DNA of 64,000 bases from Pedobacter sp. Leaf176 (GCF_001424305.1 NZ_LMPD01000001.1:62001-126000); one strand, 5' to 3'. Counted from the stretch's first letter, positions 42,525 to 52,554 are shown. The notes: generated by a model from the sequence alone, not told the origin. Program-made: numbers and translations.

Positions 42525-44954
42525 ATGAACTTTTTAAAGTCATTGTTATTGCTTTTTCTATTGCTCTCAACAATAATTAGCTTTGGACAGAAAAAAACTA
42601 AGACAATTAAAGTAACTGTTCTAAACGAAAAGCAACAGCCTTTCGAAAACGCAACGGTTGAACTTCTTTCTGCAAAAAACTTTACGTCTATAAAAGCGGG
42701 GAAAACAGACAAAAAGGGCACCATTATATTCAGCCAACCTGTTCCAGGCAACTATGTTTTCCGCGCAAAAGCAGTAGGATACGAACCCCATAAAACAACC
42801 CTGATCAAATCTCCTTTTATAATTTCTTCTTTGTTCATTAAAATATTACCAGGTAGCCAGGTGTTAAAAGATGTAAATATAGGAGGTAATAAGCCACCTA
42901 TACAACACATAAGAGGTAAAATAATCGTAAACGTAGCTGCTACAATTACCAATGATGGAACAACGATTCTCGAGCTACTTGAGAAATCGCCTGGTGTAAT
43001 GATTGACAAAGAAGGCAGTATCAGTTTGCAGGGGAAAAACAATGTATTGGTCATGATTGATGACAAACCAACTTATTTGTCGGGCGTTGATTTAACCAAT
43101 CTTTTATCGAGCATGAGCTCTTTTCAGGTAAGCCATATAGAACTGATAACAAATCCATCTTCAAAATACGATGCAAGTGGTAATGGAGGTATTATAAACA
43201 TCAAAACAAAAAAAAATACACAGGAGGGTTTCAATGGTTCCGTTAATACCATTGCCGGCTGGAGCAGGAATTACAAAAACAACAATAGTGTGTTACTGAA
43301 CTACAAAAAAGGAAAGATAAATATTTATGGTACAGCAACCTACAATCGAAATAACAATTACACTGATATTTATGCTGATCGTAATTATTTTAATCTAAAT
43401 AGTACCGGGACAGGGGTTTTAGAACAAAATACGGCAATATCTAATCTTACCAATTATCACTTTTTAAAAACAGGATTAGATTATTATTTTTCAAAAACCA
43501 CAACATTGGGTTTTTCCCTTAGTGGTACAATAATCAAAAGAAAAGCAAAAAGTGATGCCATTGCGACATGGAAAAATGAGGATGCCGGCATTGACTCATC
43601 AGTATCTACAATAAGTAGCAGCCTGTTTAAATTTAAAAATGGTGCTGCTAACCTGAACCTCAGGCACAGTTTTAATGAAAAACAAGATGTATCTGTCGAC
43701 TTAGATGTGTTGAGCTATAGAATGAATAATGATCAGGTTTTTACAAATGAACTCCTGACACCTAATGGTTATAAGAACGGGACCGACATCGAAGTACCAT
43801 CAACAATAAAAATCTTATCCGTAAAAGCAGACTATACCTTACATTTAAATCAATCTAGTATGCTGGAAACGGGCTTTAAATCTTCAACCATCAGCACAGA
43901 TAATATTTCGACATACATAAACTTCAATGAATCGTTGCGATCTGTTAATTTAAATAGGAGTAATCATTTTTTGTATAAGGAGCGGATTAATGCTTTTTAT
44001 ACGAGCTTTGAACATAAATACAATAAAATCAGCACTCAAATAGGACTGCGTTATGAGTATACTAATTATAATGCCAATCAATTTGGCAACAGTTCAAAAT
44101 CCGATTCTACTTTTTCGAGAACTTATGGCAATTTATTTCCTTCGGGTTATTTAAGTTATCAGGCAGATTCGCTCAATACAATTACGATAACCGCTAGCAG
44201 GAGAATAGATCGCCCTGCTTATCAAAAACTTAATCCTTTTATGTTTATCGTTAACAAGTACACAATACAAAGAGGAAACCCCTATATACTTCCGCAATAT
44301 AGCTGGAATTTAGAATTGAGCCACCGCTATAATCAATTAATTACTTCAACACTTTCTTATAGTATTGTCAGAAATTATTTTTCGCAGTTATTCTTATCGG
44401 AAGGAAAAAAAATATTAATATACACGGATGGAAATGTCGGAGAAATGAAAAACCTGGGTTTATCAGTATCACTCCAATTTCCAGTGACAAAATGGTGGTC
44501 GTTTAATGGGCAGGGAAATTTCAATTACAAAAAGCTTAATGGCGACAGGAACATAAATTACCAATCATCCATCAATCAGTTCCAGGTTAGTGCCAGTAAT
44601 CAGTTCAATGTGATAAAAACAGTAATGGCTGAACTATCCGGCTTTTACATTACCCAAGCAAGAAATGATTTGCAGGAACTTTTGTATCCCACAGGACAGG
44701 TATCTGCAGGCATTTCAAAAACGATTTTAAAAGGCAAAGGTAGTCTTAAGCTTAGTGCCAGGGATATCTTTTTTACACAGGCAATGGAAGGTTTAACAGA
44801 TTTCCCCCAAGCTCAGGAATATTTCAAATTAACCCGGGATAGCAGGCTTTTTTTCCTTAGTTTCAGCTATAGATTTGGCAAACCATTAAAAGCGATTAAA
44901 CGATCAAACGGTGGTGCTACTGATGAAATGAAAAGGGCAGGTTCCGTGAATTAA
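42525..44954 (+). CDS. Outer-membrane beta-barrel family TonB-dependent receptor
   Basis: Signal peptide 1-21 (IISFGQ), a CarboxypepD_reg-like domain at about 25-105, plug about 120-230 (LLEKSPGVMIDKEGSISLQGKNNVLVMIDDKP; IELITNPSSKYDASGNGGIINIKTKKN) and a barrel ending FFLSFSYRFGK. This wording fits the OMP_b-brl_3 family rather than SusC, and no SusD partner is present. It probably imports an unidentified ligand or metal chelate. 809 residues, complete. Confidence 0.88.
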   Translation: MNFLKSLLLLFLLLSTIISFGQKKTKTIKVTVLNEKQQPFENATVELLSAKNFTSIKAGKTDKKGTIIFSQPVPGNYVFRAKAVGYEPHKTTLIKSPFIISSLFIKILPGSQVLKDVNIGGNKPPIQHIRGKIIVNVAATITNDGTTILELLEKSPGVMIDKEGSISLQGKNNVLVMIDDKPTYLSGVDLTNLLSSMSSFQVSHIELITNPSSKYDASGNGGIINIKTKKNTQEGFNGSVNTIAGWSRNYKNNNSVLLNYKKGKINIYGTATYNRNNNYTDIYADRNYFNLNSTGTGVLEQNTAISNLTNYHFLKTGLDYYFSKTTTLGFSLSGTIIKRKAKSDAIATWKNEDAGIDSSVSTISSSLFKFKNGAANLNLRHSFNEKQDVSVDLDVLSYRMNNDQVFTNELLTPNGYKNGTDIEVPSTIKILSVKADYTLHLNQSSMLETGFKSSTISTDNISTYINFNESLRSVNLNRSNHFLYKERINAFYTSFEHKYNKISTQIGLRYEYTNYNANQFGNSSKSDSTFSRTYGNLFPSGYLSYQADSLNTITITASRRIDRPAYQKLNPFMFIVNKYTIQRGNPYILPQYSWNLELSHRYNQLITSTLSYSIVRNYFSQLFLSEGKKILIYTDGNVGEMKNLGLSVSLQFPVTKWWSFNGQGNFNYKKLNGDRNINYQSSINQFQVSASNQFNVIKTVMAELSGFYITQARNDLQELLYPTGQVSAGISKTILKGKGSLKLSARDIFFTQAMEGLTDFPQAQEYFKLTRDSRLFFLSFSYRFGKPLKAIKRSNGGATDEMKRAGSVN

Positions 44955-45035
44955 ATCGTTAGATTCCCTAATCGCTGCTCCAACAGAAAAAAGTCGTTTC
45001 CTTAAAAAACCTTACATTTGAGGCTTTATAATTAT

Positions 45036-45452
45036 ATGGCCCGAATTCTTGCCTTCGATTACGGAACAAAACGCATCGGCATCGCCGTTACCGATCCGCT
45101 GCAGATTATTGCAACAGGATTGGATACCGTGCACCCAAAAGATGCCATAAATTACATAAAAAAATACCTCTTAACGGAACAGGTAGAAGCTTTTGTTATT
45201 GGCGATCCCAGGCAGATGGATGGTTCAGACTCGGATTCAAAGCAACATGCAAAAGGCTTTTCCACATTACTAAAAAAGGCTTTTCCTAGCATCCCTCTGC
45301 ATTGGGTTGATGAACGTTTTACATCAAAAATGGCTCATCAGGCTATAATGCAAAGTGGGTTAAAAAAATCCGACAGACAAAACAAGGAAAGGGTAGATAC
45401 CATTGCGGCAACCCTGATTTTACAATATTTTATGGAAACCAACCGTTTATAA
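45036..45452 (+). CDS. ruvX: Holliday-junction resolvase-like RNase H-fold nuclease RuvX (YqgF)
   Basis: A small cytoplasmic nuclease proposed to act in 16S rRNA 5' maturation and related to RuvC. Catalytic acids lie in LAFDYGTKRIGIAVTD, VDERFTS and RVDTIAA. I start at ATG 45036 (MARILAF); a TTG 6 codons upstream falls inside TACATTTG at 45013-45020, which looks like a -7 box. 138 residues. The O-methyltransferase gene starts 9 bases later. Confidence 0.92.
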   Translation: MARILAFDYGTKRIGIAVTDPLQIIATGLDTVHPKDAINYIKKYLLTEQVEAFVIGDPRQMDGSDSDSKQHAKGFSTLLKKAFPSIPLHWVDERFTSKMAHQAIMQSGLKKSDRQNKERVDTIAATLILQYFMETNRL

Positions 45453-45461
45453 CTAATTGAT

Positions 45462-46100
45462 ATGAGTCTGATAAACGACGATTTACAAGAATTAATAGTT
45501 AATTACTGCGAACCGGAAAACGATTTGCTTAAAAGTATAGATCGGGAAACAAACCTTAAAGTCTTAATGCCCCGTATGTTATCCGGCCATTATCAAGGCA
45601 GGGTTTTAAGCATGTTGAGTAAAATGGTTTCGCCAAAGAGAATTTTAGAAATCGGAACTTTTACAGGCTACGCTACGATTTGCCTGGCAGAAGGCTTAAC
45701 GTCAGATGGTTTAATTTACACGTTGGATATCAATGCTGAGCTTGAAGATATGGTTCGTGCCAATTTCGCAAAATCTGATTACAACAATAAAATACAATAC
45801 ATTTTAGGAGATGCCACAAAAACGGTAAACGAATTAAATGAAGTTTTCGACATCGTTTTTATAGATGCCGACAAAAAAAATAACGGAACATATTACGATT
45901 TAATTTTTGACCGTGTTCGCCAAGGAGGACTAATCATTGTTGATAATGTACTCTGGAGTGGAAAGGTACTTCGGGAGAACCAAGATAAAGACACTAAAAA
46001 TATAACCAGTTTTAATGATAAAATAGCTGGCGATGAACGGGTTGAAAAGTTAATACTTCCTGTTCGTGACGGGCTTTTTATAATTAGGAAGAAAGTTTAA
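45462..46100 (+). CDS. Class I SAM-dependent O-methyltransferase
   Basis: 212 residues of the caffeoyl-CoA/catechol-type methyltransferase family. SAM motif I is LEIGTFTGYATICLA, followed by YTLDIN, and metal-site residues are in VFIDADKKNNGTYYD and IIVDNVLWSGKV. The substrate is unknown. It follows ruvX closely and is probably co-transcribed. Confidence 0.9.
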   Translation: MSLINDDLQELIVNYCEPENDLLKSIDRETNLKVLMPRMLSGHYQGRVLSMLSKMVSPKRILEIGTFTGYATICLAEGLTSDGLIYTLDINAELEDMVRANFAKSDYNNKIQYILGDATKTVNELNEVFDIVFIDADKKNNGTYYDLIFDRVRQGGLIIVDNVLWSGKVLRENQDKDTKNITSFNDKIAGDERVEKLILPVRDGLFIIRKKV

Positions 46101-46125
46101 GATAATGGTCAATAGGTTAACTGCT

Positions 46126-46155
46126 CAATCGGTTAATCGTACAATTAACCAATTG
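46126..46155. repeat. Intergenic inverted repeat
   Basis: CAATCGGTTAAT and ATTAACCAATTG match at 11 of 12 positions around CGTACA; GGTTAA units recur just upstream. It resembles the AT-rich intergenic repeats common in these genomes. It may act as a weak terminator. Confidence 0.4.
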
Positions 46156-46175
46156 AACAATTTGTACAGTTACCC

Positions 46176-46853
46176 ATGAGAAAGATATTTACTTTGTGCC
46201 TGTTGCTTTCATTTGTGATTACCGCTAATGCTCAAAGCACCGAAGATTATGTTGCCGAACATTCGGCATTCGCTCAAAGCCTAATGCGTGACCATAAAAT
46301 TCCTGCGAGCTTAATTCTGGCAGTAGCCATACACGAATCTGCCTCGGGCAGTAGCCGCATAGCACAGCATTTAAACAATCACTTTGGTGTGAAGGGCCCG
46401 AATAACAGCGCCGAAATACGCTCTTCTTACCGCGATTACTTCAGTGCTGATGAATCTTACAGCCATTTCGTAGAAATTATGGAAACCCGAGCACCATTTA
46501 ATAATTTATTTTCAAAATACAATCAATACGATTATAAGGGCTGGGCCAGAGGAATTCAGCGCGCCGGCTATGCCCATAGCAGAAGTTGGGCCAGCCAGGT
46601 TATCGCTTTGATAAAAAAGTTTGAACTTTATCAATATGATGAGCGCCCCGATGGTTATGAAGAACCGGCCTACACGACGAATACTTATCGCCGAAAAGAT
46701 AGCATGCGAAGACGCGCCAACTTTTATACTGTCAAAGCCGGCGATAATTTAAGTGTAATCGCAAAGAAGAAAGGCACAACGGTTAAAGCCATTATGCAAA
46801 AAAATGGAATGAAAAAGGCTAATCTTAAATCAGGACAAAAAATTAAGTTTTAA
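46176..46853 (+). CDS. GH73 glucosaminidase with LysM domain
   Basis: Signal peptide 1-19 (ANAQS). The glucosaminidase domain at about 30-155 has the catalytic Glu in VAIHESASGSSRIAQHLNNHFGVK. A single LysM domain ends the protein (FYTVKAGDNLSVIAKKKGTTVKAIMQKNG), which binds peptidoglycan. It should cleave the glycan backbone in the periplasm. Followed by a close paralogue. Confidence 0.9.
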   Translation: MRKIFTLCLLLSFVITANAQSTEDYVAEHSAFAQSLMRDHKIPASLILAVAIHESASGSSRIAQHLNNHFGVKGPNNSAEIRSSYRDYFSADESYSHFVEIMETRAPFNNLFSKYNQYDYKGWARGIQRAGYAHSRSWASQVIALIKKFELYQYDERPDGYEEPAYTTNTYRRKDSMRRRANFYTVKAGDNLSVIAKKKGTTVKAIMQKNGMKKANLKSGQKIKF

Positions 46854-46883
46854 TCCAAAACCCCATAAAAATTAATCTCAAAA

Positions 46884-47720
46884 ATGAAAATACAATATAT
46901 CTATCTGGCGCTAATAGTGGTCTTTCTCAGCTCTTGCTCTACCCGTAAATATTCTAAAAACAATAAACAGATAGAGAAAGCGGCTAATAAAGCAAATAAC
47001 AACAGTTATAAAAGTTATAATACGCTGAGTTATATTGACGAATTTAAATCAGTCGCTATCGAAGAAATGAATGCTTATGGCATTCCGGCGAGCATTACTC
47101 TGGCGCAGGGAATTTTAGAGTCGGGTAGCGGGAATAGCGATTTAGCAAAGTACGCCAATAATCACTTTGGAATTAAGTGTACATCGGATTGGAAAGGAAA
47201 AAATTATTTCAGAGATGACGATCAGAAAAACGATTGCTTTAGAGTGTACAAAGATGCGCGCGAATCTTTTAAAGATCATTCAGAATTTTTGAAGCGTAAG
47301 CGCTACAGCACGCTTTTTCAATTAGACAAAAATGATTACAAAAGTTGGGCTCAGGGCCTAAAACAGGCCGGTTATGCAACCAATCCAAAATATCCTGATT
47401 TGTTAATCAATACAATAGAAAAGTATCAGCTTTATCAATATGATCAATCTGAAACGGAAAAACAAAAAATAGCCCGTGAGGACCGTGTATTTACAGAGAT
47501 TAACCAAAATATTCCGAAAGAAAAAACCAAATTTACTCCTGTAGAAACACCTCCGCCAGGGGCAAAACCAATTATTGCAGATGGAACTTATACTGTGATT
47601 AAGGGTGATACACTTTACAATATTGCTAAACGGTTTAACATCAGCATTGACGATCTGAAAATATTAAATAATATGACAACCGATGGCATCAAACTTGGAC
47701 AAGTATTGAAGGTTAAATAA
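46884..47720 (+). CDS. GH73 glucosaminidase lipoprotein with LysM domain
   Basis: Lipoprotein signal with lipobox LSSC near residue 18. The glucosaminidase domain (about 50-190) carries LAQGILESGSGNSDLAKYANNHFGIK with the catalytic Glu; a Pro-rich linker and a C-terminal LysM (YTVIKGDTLYNIAKRFNISIDDLKILN) follow. It is a tandem paralogue of the preceding gene, 30 bases away, but anchored as a lipoprotein rather than soluble. Role: peptidoglycan remodelling. Confidence 0.9.
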   Translation: MKIQYIYLALIVVFLSSCSTRKYSKNNKQIEKAANKANNNSYKSYNTLSYIDEFKSVAIEEMNAYGIPASITLAQGILESGSGNSDLAKYANNHFGIKCTSDWKGKNYFRDDDQKNDCFRVYKDARESFKDHSEFLKRKRYSTLFQLDKNDYKSWAQGLKQAGYATNPKYPDLLINTIEKYQLYQYDQSETEKQKIAREDRVFTEINQNIPKEKTKFTPVETPPPGAKPIIADGTYTVIKGDTLYNIAKRFNISIDDLKILNNMTTDGIKLGQVLKVK

Positions 47721-47768
47721 TGTTAATCAAAATTATTGCAGCATGGTAAGTTGTAGATTTGTTTTCCA

Positions 47769-48521
47769 ATGAGAATTTTAATTTCTTTTCTGTTGTTGTT
47801 TAATCTTTCGACTGCACTATTTGCACAAACAAAACCTGTGCAGGGTGTTGTTATTGATAAGGAGACAAAGCAACGGCTGGCAAAAGTTTATATTTACAAT
47901 ACCCGGAGCGGAGATGGCCTATACAATACGACAAAAGGAGAGTTCAGTACCTATGCCATTCCAGGCGATACCCTGGTGGCCGCCCTTTCTGGTTACGGCG
48001 TAGATACCGTTGTTTTTAAAGGGCAACCTGCCGCATATTTTCAATTAAAATCATTGGGCATTCGTTTAAGAGACGTATTAATTCAACAGAAAAAACTTTC
48101 TCCACAGGCTCAACACGAAAAGGCATTAAAGGAATACCGATATGCGATTGAAAAAGGAAGTTCGAAAAATTTACTTAATCTGGGGAACGGCGGTGTAGGT
48201 TTGGGAATAGATGCAATTTACAATCTGTTGAGCAGGCAAGGTAAAAATGCCCGCCATTTGCAGAAAATCCTGGAAAAAGATTACCGGGAAGACGTTATCG
48301 ACTACCGCTTTACATCAAATCTGGTTCAGCAAATCCTCGGGATTAAAGATCCGGAACTGACGGATTTTATGCAGCAATATCGTCCAACCTATCAATTTGT
48401 ACTAGATGCCAACGATTATGCTTTTAACCTCTTTGTTAGAAATGCGTATAAAAGTTATAGGGTTAATCCACAAGCATTACGGTTGCCTCCGCTTCCTGAG
48501 CTTAGCATAGATAAGTTTTGA
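47769..48521 (+). CDS. Exported protein with CarboxypepD_reg-like domain
   Basis: Signal peptide 1-19 (ALFAQ), a carboxypeptidase-regulatory-like beta domain at about 23-105 (GVVIDKETKQRLAKVYIYNTRSGDGLYNT), then a helical domain with REDVIDYRFTSNLVQQILGI. No enzyme motif is recognised. The family is common in Sphingobacteriaceae. It overlaps the next gene by 4 bases if that gene starts at the TTG at 48518. Confidence 0.7.
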   Translation: MRILISFLLLFNLSTALFAQTKPVQGVVIDKETKQRLAKVYIYNTRSGDGLYNTTKGEFSTYAIPGDTLVAALSGYGVDTVVFKGQPAAYFQLKSLGIRLRDVLIQQKKLSPQAQHEKALKEYRYAIEKGSSKNLLNLGNGGVGLGIDAIYNLLSRQGKNARHLQKILEKDYREDVIDYRFTSNLVQQILGIKDPELTDFMQQYRPTYQFVLDANDYAFNLFVRNAYKSYRVNPQALRLPPLPELSIDKF

Positions 48522-48847
48522 AAGCGCCGATTTTGATTTTTAAACGCTTACCCGCAGCAGGTATGGCTATATTCCCTTTTATATTATTAAGAAATGAAAG
48601 CTATAAAACAGACCAGGAAATTATAAATCATGAAAAAATACACCTCCGCCAACAACTTGAACTTTTAATTTTACCGTTTTACATCCTGTATCTGCTGAAT
48701 TATTTAATTAACCTAATCAGGTATAAAAACCACGATCTGGCCTACAGGAAAATCATTTTTGAACAAGAAGCCTATACTCATGAAACCAATTTAGCCTATT
48801 TGAAACAGGGTAATTGGTTTTCCTGGATTAAGCTTATAGGCTCCTAA
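48518..48847 (+). CDS. Small membrane-associated protein with HExxH-like motif
   Basis: 109 residues from TTG at 48518, or 94 from ATG at 48563; the conserved-looking RLPAAGMAIFPFILLRN favours the longer form and coupling to the upstream gene. HEKIHLRQQLELL fits an HExxH zinc-protease motif, followed by one hydrophobic segment and a downstream FEQEAYTHETN that could give the third ligand. It resembles M56/peptidase-like small proteins, but function is not established. Confidence 0.6.
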   Translation: MKAPILIFKRLPAAGMAIFPFILLRNESYKTDQEIINHEKIHLRQQLELLILPFYILYLLNYLINLIRYKNHDLAYRKIIFEQEAYTHETNLAYLKQGNWFSWIKLIGS

Positions 48848-48940
48848 GAAGGCCAATTATGTTCCATGATTTATCCCCTATGGTAAAATCCTTCGTTCAA
48901 TCCTTTTTATCTCTGATAATTTTTTTTTCCTTTGTAAGTA

Positions 48941-49945
48941 ATGAAGAATTTTTTATTTTACCTTGTCCTCATTTTAAGCCTCAGTTCAGCGAATTTATAT
49001 GCTCAGGAAATTGATACAATTCCTATCAACACTAAGGACCTGAACATAAAGCTAAAGCGCAGCCCCTTACCTAGCAGGACATTACCTTTGTCCTTTGAGC
49101 CTGTGAAAATCCGCCCGGCAATAGTAAATGCCAAAGTAAATTATTGGAAAACCAAAACATCAATCGGGATCAATATTAACCAAGCACAATTTAGCGATAA
49201 CTGGAAAGGGGGAGGCGTAAATTCAATTGCTGTTGGCGGCTTATTAAACTGGAAGGCCGAATACAGCAAAAACAGCTATAGCTATGTAAGTGAGGTTATT
49301 CTCCAATACGGTAAAATAAAAAATAAAGATCAGCTTCAAAAGAAAACCAATGACCGTATTTTCTGGGATAACAAAGCTTCCTTTCAACTTTCTAAAAACT
49401 GGTACTTTTTCGGTTCATTAAACTTCGAATCGCAGTTTGACAATGGTTTTACATACACAAATGTAAATGGAACAGAAATCGCGACGCTGATATCAAAATT
49501 TATGGGACCAGGTTATTTAACTGAATCTATAGGTTTTGAGTATAAACCAAATAAATATTTCTCTACTCGCTTTGGTACGGGTACAGCCCGCCAAACATTT
49601 GTGCTGGATAAAAACTTGGCCAATGGCGACGTCAAAAAAAATTATGGCGTACCGATTGGTAAAACTTTCAGAAATGAATTGGCTTTTCAGGTGGTAAGTG
49701 CTTTTGATAAAGACATTTTTACCAACACCAATTTGAAAGCCAGGTATGCCATGCTAATTCCATACGAAAACTTTAGGTATTCAAGGATAGATCACCGCTT
49801 AGACATAGCACTAACTGCCAAAATCAACCGCTTCATGAATACCAGTTTAACCGGAATCGGACTATTTGACAGAGACACCGGAACAGATAACATTCAAGGA
49901 AGTCAAACCTTGGCGCTTGGCTTTATATTCGTTTTCCCAAGATAG
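48941..49945 (+). CDS. DUF3078 outer-membrane protein
   Basis: Signal peptide 1-21 (NLYAQ), then a beta-rich domain beginning YWKTKTSIGININQAQFSDNWKGGGVNSIAVGG, which is diagnostic of DUF3078. The C-terminus ends in aromatic-rich strands (GLFDRDTG...LALGFIFVFPR), fitting an outer-membrane barrel. Function unknown. Convergent with the next gene at 49991. Confidence 0.85.
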   Translation: MKNFLFYLVLILSLSSANLYAQEIDTIPINTKDLNIKLKRSPLPSRTLPLSFEPVKIRPAIVNAKVNYWKTKTSIGININQAQFSDNWKGGGVNSIAVGGLLNWKAEYSKNSYSYVSEVILQYGKIKNKDQLQKKTNDRIFWDNKASFQLSKNWYFFGSLNFESQFDNGFTYTNVNGTEIATLISKFMGPGYLTESIGFEYKPNKYFSTRFGTGTARQTFVLDKNLANGDVKKNYGVPIGKTFRNELAFQVVSAFDKDIFTNTNLKARYAMLIPYENFRYSRIDHRLDIALTAKINRFMNTSLTGIGLFDRDTGTDNIQGSQTLALGFIFVFPR

Positions 49946-49990
49946 TTGTCGTTATTTTTATTGCTGTGAAAGGATTGGAAATATAATCAC

Positions 49991-52438
49991 CTAATTCTTT
50001 TCAGTGCCTTTAAATTGGATTTTTTTGCGCGTTTTCTTCAAATCAAGGTAGTCGATAAAATACAAAACCTTAACAGATAAACTATTATTTTGGGGTGAAG
50101 CTAGAATCCCACTCAGGTTTTTGTTGTAGCGCTGCGTGTAAAAAGTGTCGTAAGTTTCGGCTGCATCTTTGTACGATACCGAAAGCGTGCTACCTGGCGC
50201 AAATTGCCAGGTATAAATTAAATCCACATTGAAAACATTGTAATTTCTATCTGTTCCGGTTAACGCAGGTCCATGATAATCGGTTAAATCTCCATCAGGT
50301 TTTAGCAAGTAGAAATCCTTGTTTCTTCTATCGCTCCAATAATGTCTTAGTACAACCGTTAACCCCATTAAATTTGTAAAGGTGTATTTTGCGTCGAAAG
50401 AATTTTCTACCGTTCTTCTATCATATTTAGAAAAAATGGCCTCACGGCCTTGCGCCGTAACCCAGTTTACATAATTATAATTCGGGTTAAAGTTTAAATC
50501 TAAACCAAAAGCAATTTTATCATTTAGCCTAAAGTTTTGAAAGAGGTAAAAATTATATGATTTGCCTTTAAATAGCTCCTGCTCCTGATAGCGAATATTT
50601 CCTCCAAAATTATAAGCCTTTGCTCTGTTTGGATTAATGTAAAGCCCAATTGTAAAATTTTCCGGCGCTTTATATACCTGTCCATTTCTTGATTCGTAAA
50701 AGTTGTTGGCTTTGGCATCATAATTTACATCCAATTCCGCAGACCATAAGTTTTTAAACCGGATATATGAGCCTGCCTCAATTCCGGAACTTTGATAATC
50801 GCCGGGGGTTACCCTTCTCGAATATGATATGTTAAACCAGTTTTGAAATTCATTATACCATTTACCTGGTTTGTAAACACTGTATCCTAAACCGATTCGT
50901 TGGTCTAAAAAGTTGTTGTTGGTAAAGAAGCCCATATCAGAAGGGTCGAATTTATTATCGGCATAAACCTGATTGTAGCTCCATGTAAAATTGCCGCTTT
51001 GCTTACCTAGCCTTAACGTATAACTGTATCCTGTGCTGGTTTGCTCATCCCTGATGTAACTCATCTTACCGCCTCCGTTAACAAAATATTTGTTGTCTTT
51101 ATTGTTCAGGTTGAAAAGTAAAGCACTAACATTTGCATCATAAGCAATTCCCTGCCTTAGCACATTTGTATTAATAAAAGTGGCCGAACTGTTGTTTTTT
51201 AGAGACTGGTCAAAGACCAGAATATTATAATTAGTTAAAGGTTGTGTTTCTACCAGCCTTGTGTTTCCCTGGGCATCCTCCACTTCCGTTTCCATGCTGT
51301 TTGTGATAGCATTGAAAATGCCAATACCCAAACCCTTTGCCGTGCGACCTGAAATTTTGGTTGCATTTAAAACCTTTGCTTCCGTTTGGTCTTTGATAAT
51401 TTTGTCATCGCTACTTAGTCCAGAATAATTGTAGTAAGCCGGAATCGAACCAATTCGTTTAGAATAAAACAAATCGCCTTTATTAAAAAGCTCCGTTCCC
51501 TCGGTAAAAAACTGGCGGTTTTCGTTAAATTTTACCTCAAACGGAGTGAGGTTCAAAATCCGGTTATCTGATTGTACCTGACCAAAATCAGGCACCAAAG
51601 TCATATCTAAAGTGAAGCTGTTATTGATGCCATACTTTACATCCATGCCCCCGTTAAATCTTGAAGTTGTATTTTTTACCCCAGGAAGGTTAACGGGGTA
51701 GTGGTTCACATAAGCCGAAATGTAAGGCGAAAAAGAAAGACGCAAAGGCGGCTTTATATCTTTAATACCTGTAAAAAGTCCTTCCTGATTGATGAAGCCA
51801 TTTACCGCAGGGTTTACATAATTCCAAAAAGTTTGAACATTGGTTCGTTGTATTCTTCTGCTGAAGTTTAAACCCCAGTTTTGAATGCCTTTACCCGAAA
51901 ACCGCAAAGCTGAATACGGAATTTTCATTTCACAAGTCCATCCCTTTTCGTCGATTTTAACAGCACTTTCCCAAACGGCATTCCAGTTGGGGTCTTCATC
52001 ACCTACCTGCGAATATTTGGCATCGAATTGTACGCCGGCGGCGGTTACAAAAAATCCATTGCCATTCATTTTGTCGTAAAACGGGTCGACAATAATAGAG
52101 ATGAAATCGGCATTACCAATGTTATCCCGTGAAACCAATTCATGTGAAACGCTATCTTTATCATCATACATACGAGCATAAACATAAATGGCTACGTCAT
52201 CGTAAAGCACTTTCATTTCGGTCCGTCTTTCTTTTTTTTCTACCCGGCCCGGCACTGGTCTGATTTCGAAAAAATCAGTTGCTATTGGCACATTTACCCA
52301 ACAGGCATCATCTAAAAAACCATCAATTTTTGGTATTTCAACAGTTCTTAAAGCTGATAATTGTTTTTGCTTGGTGGGGTCTTGTGCGTAGGAAATAAAA
52401 TATACGAACAATAAAAAGAGTGATAAATAGAATTTCAT
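49991..52438 (-). CDS. DUF5916 protein with CBM9-like domain
   Basis: Signal peptide 1-18 (ISYAQ), then a carbohydrate-binding-9-like beta domain at about 30-215 (RTVEIPKIDGFLDDACWVNV; TEMKVLYDDVAIYVYARMYD; SRRIQRTNVQTFWNYV). The remaining 580 residues are the DUF5916 barrel-like part, rich in aromatic outer-membrane strands. 815 residues is normal. It may be a secreted or outer-membrane hydrolase relative; function unknown. Transcribed divergently from ffh. Confidence 0.87.
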   Translation of the reverse strand: MKFYLSLFLLFVYFISYAQDPTKQKQLSALRTVEIPKIDGFLDDACWVNVPIATDFFEIRPVPGRVEKKERRTEMKVLYDDVAIYVYARMYDDKDSVSHELVSRDNIGNADFISIIVDPFYDKMNGNGFFVTAAGVQFDAKYSQVGDEDPNWNAVWESAVKIDEKGWTCEMKIPYSALRFSGKGIQNWGLNFSRRIQRTNVQTFWNYVNPAVNGFINQEGLFTGIKDIKPPLRLSFSPYISAYVNHYPVNLPGVKNTTSRFNGGMDVKYGINNSFTLDMTLVPDFGQVQSDNRILNLTPFEVKFNENRQFFTEGTELFNKGDLFYSKRIGSIPAYYNYSGLSSDDKIIKDQTEAKVLNATKISGRTAKGLGIGIFNAITNSMETEVEDAQGNTRLVETQPLTNYNILVFDQSLKNNSSATFINTNVLRQGIAYDANVSALLFNLNNKDNKYFVNGGGKMSYIRDEQTSTGYSYTLRLGKQSGNFTWSYNQVYADNKFDPSDMGFFTNNNFLDQRIGLGYSVYKPGKWYNEFQNWFNISYSRRVTPGDYQSSGIEAGSYIRFKNLWSAELDVNYDAKANNFYESRNGQVYKAPENFTIGLYINPNRAKAYNFGGNIRYQEQELFKGKSYNFYLFQNFRLNDKIAFGLDLNFNPNYNYVNWVTAQGREAIFSKYDRRTVENSFDAKYTFTNLMGLTVVLRHYWSDRRNKDFYLLKPDGDLTDYHGPALTGTDRNYNVFNVDLIYTWQFAPGSTLSVSYKDAAETYDTFYTQRYNKNLSGILASPQNNSLSVKVLYFIDYLDLKKTRKKIQFKGTEKN

Positions 52439-52446
52439 TTATTTAG

Positions 52447-52467
52447 TTTAGTCTACATAAGACTAAA
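52447..52467. promoter_or_regulatory. Small dyad in the leader of the DUF5916 gene
   Basis: TTTAGTCT and AGACTAAA pair perfectly around ACATA, 9 bases before the ATG at 52438. It may be an operator or a leader hairpin. Confidence 0.35.
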
Positions 52468-52510
52468 GCATATATCAAATGTTGCATCAAAAGAAAAATA
52501 TCGACAATTA

Positions 52511-52541
52511 AACCTATAAGGTTTTGAAAACCTCATAGGTT
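52511..52541. repeat. Intergenic hairpin repeat overlapping the ffh promoter
   Basis: AACCTATAAGGTTTT and AAAACCTCATAGGTT match at 14 of 15 positions around one G. It is like the AACCTATGAGGTTTT repeats seen in Bacteroidota intergenic DNA. Its centre supplies the TTTG of the ffh promoter. Confidence 0.6.
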
Positions 52542-52554
52542 TGAACTAAATTTG
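52523..52554 (+). promoter_or_regulatory. ffh promoter
   Basis: TTTG at 52523-52526, a 20-base spacer and TAAATTTG at 52547-52554 match the Bacteroidota consensus. A second -7-like TACATTTG follows directly. Leader about 60 bases. Confidence 0.6.
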
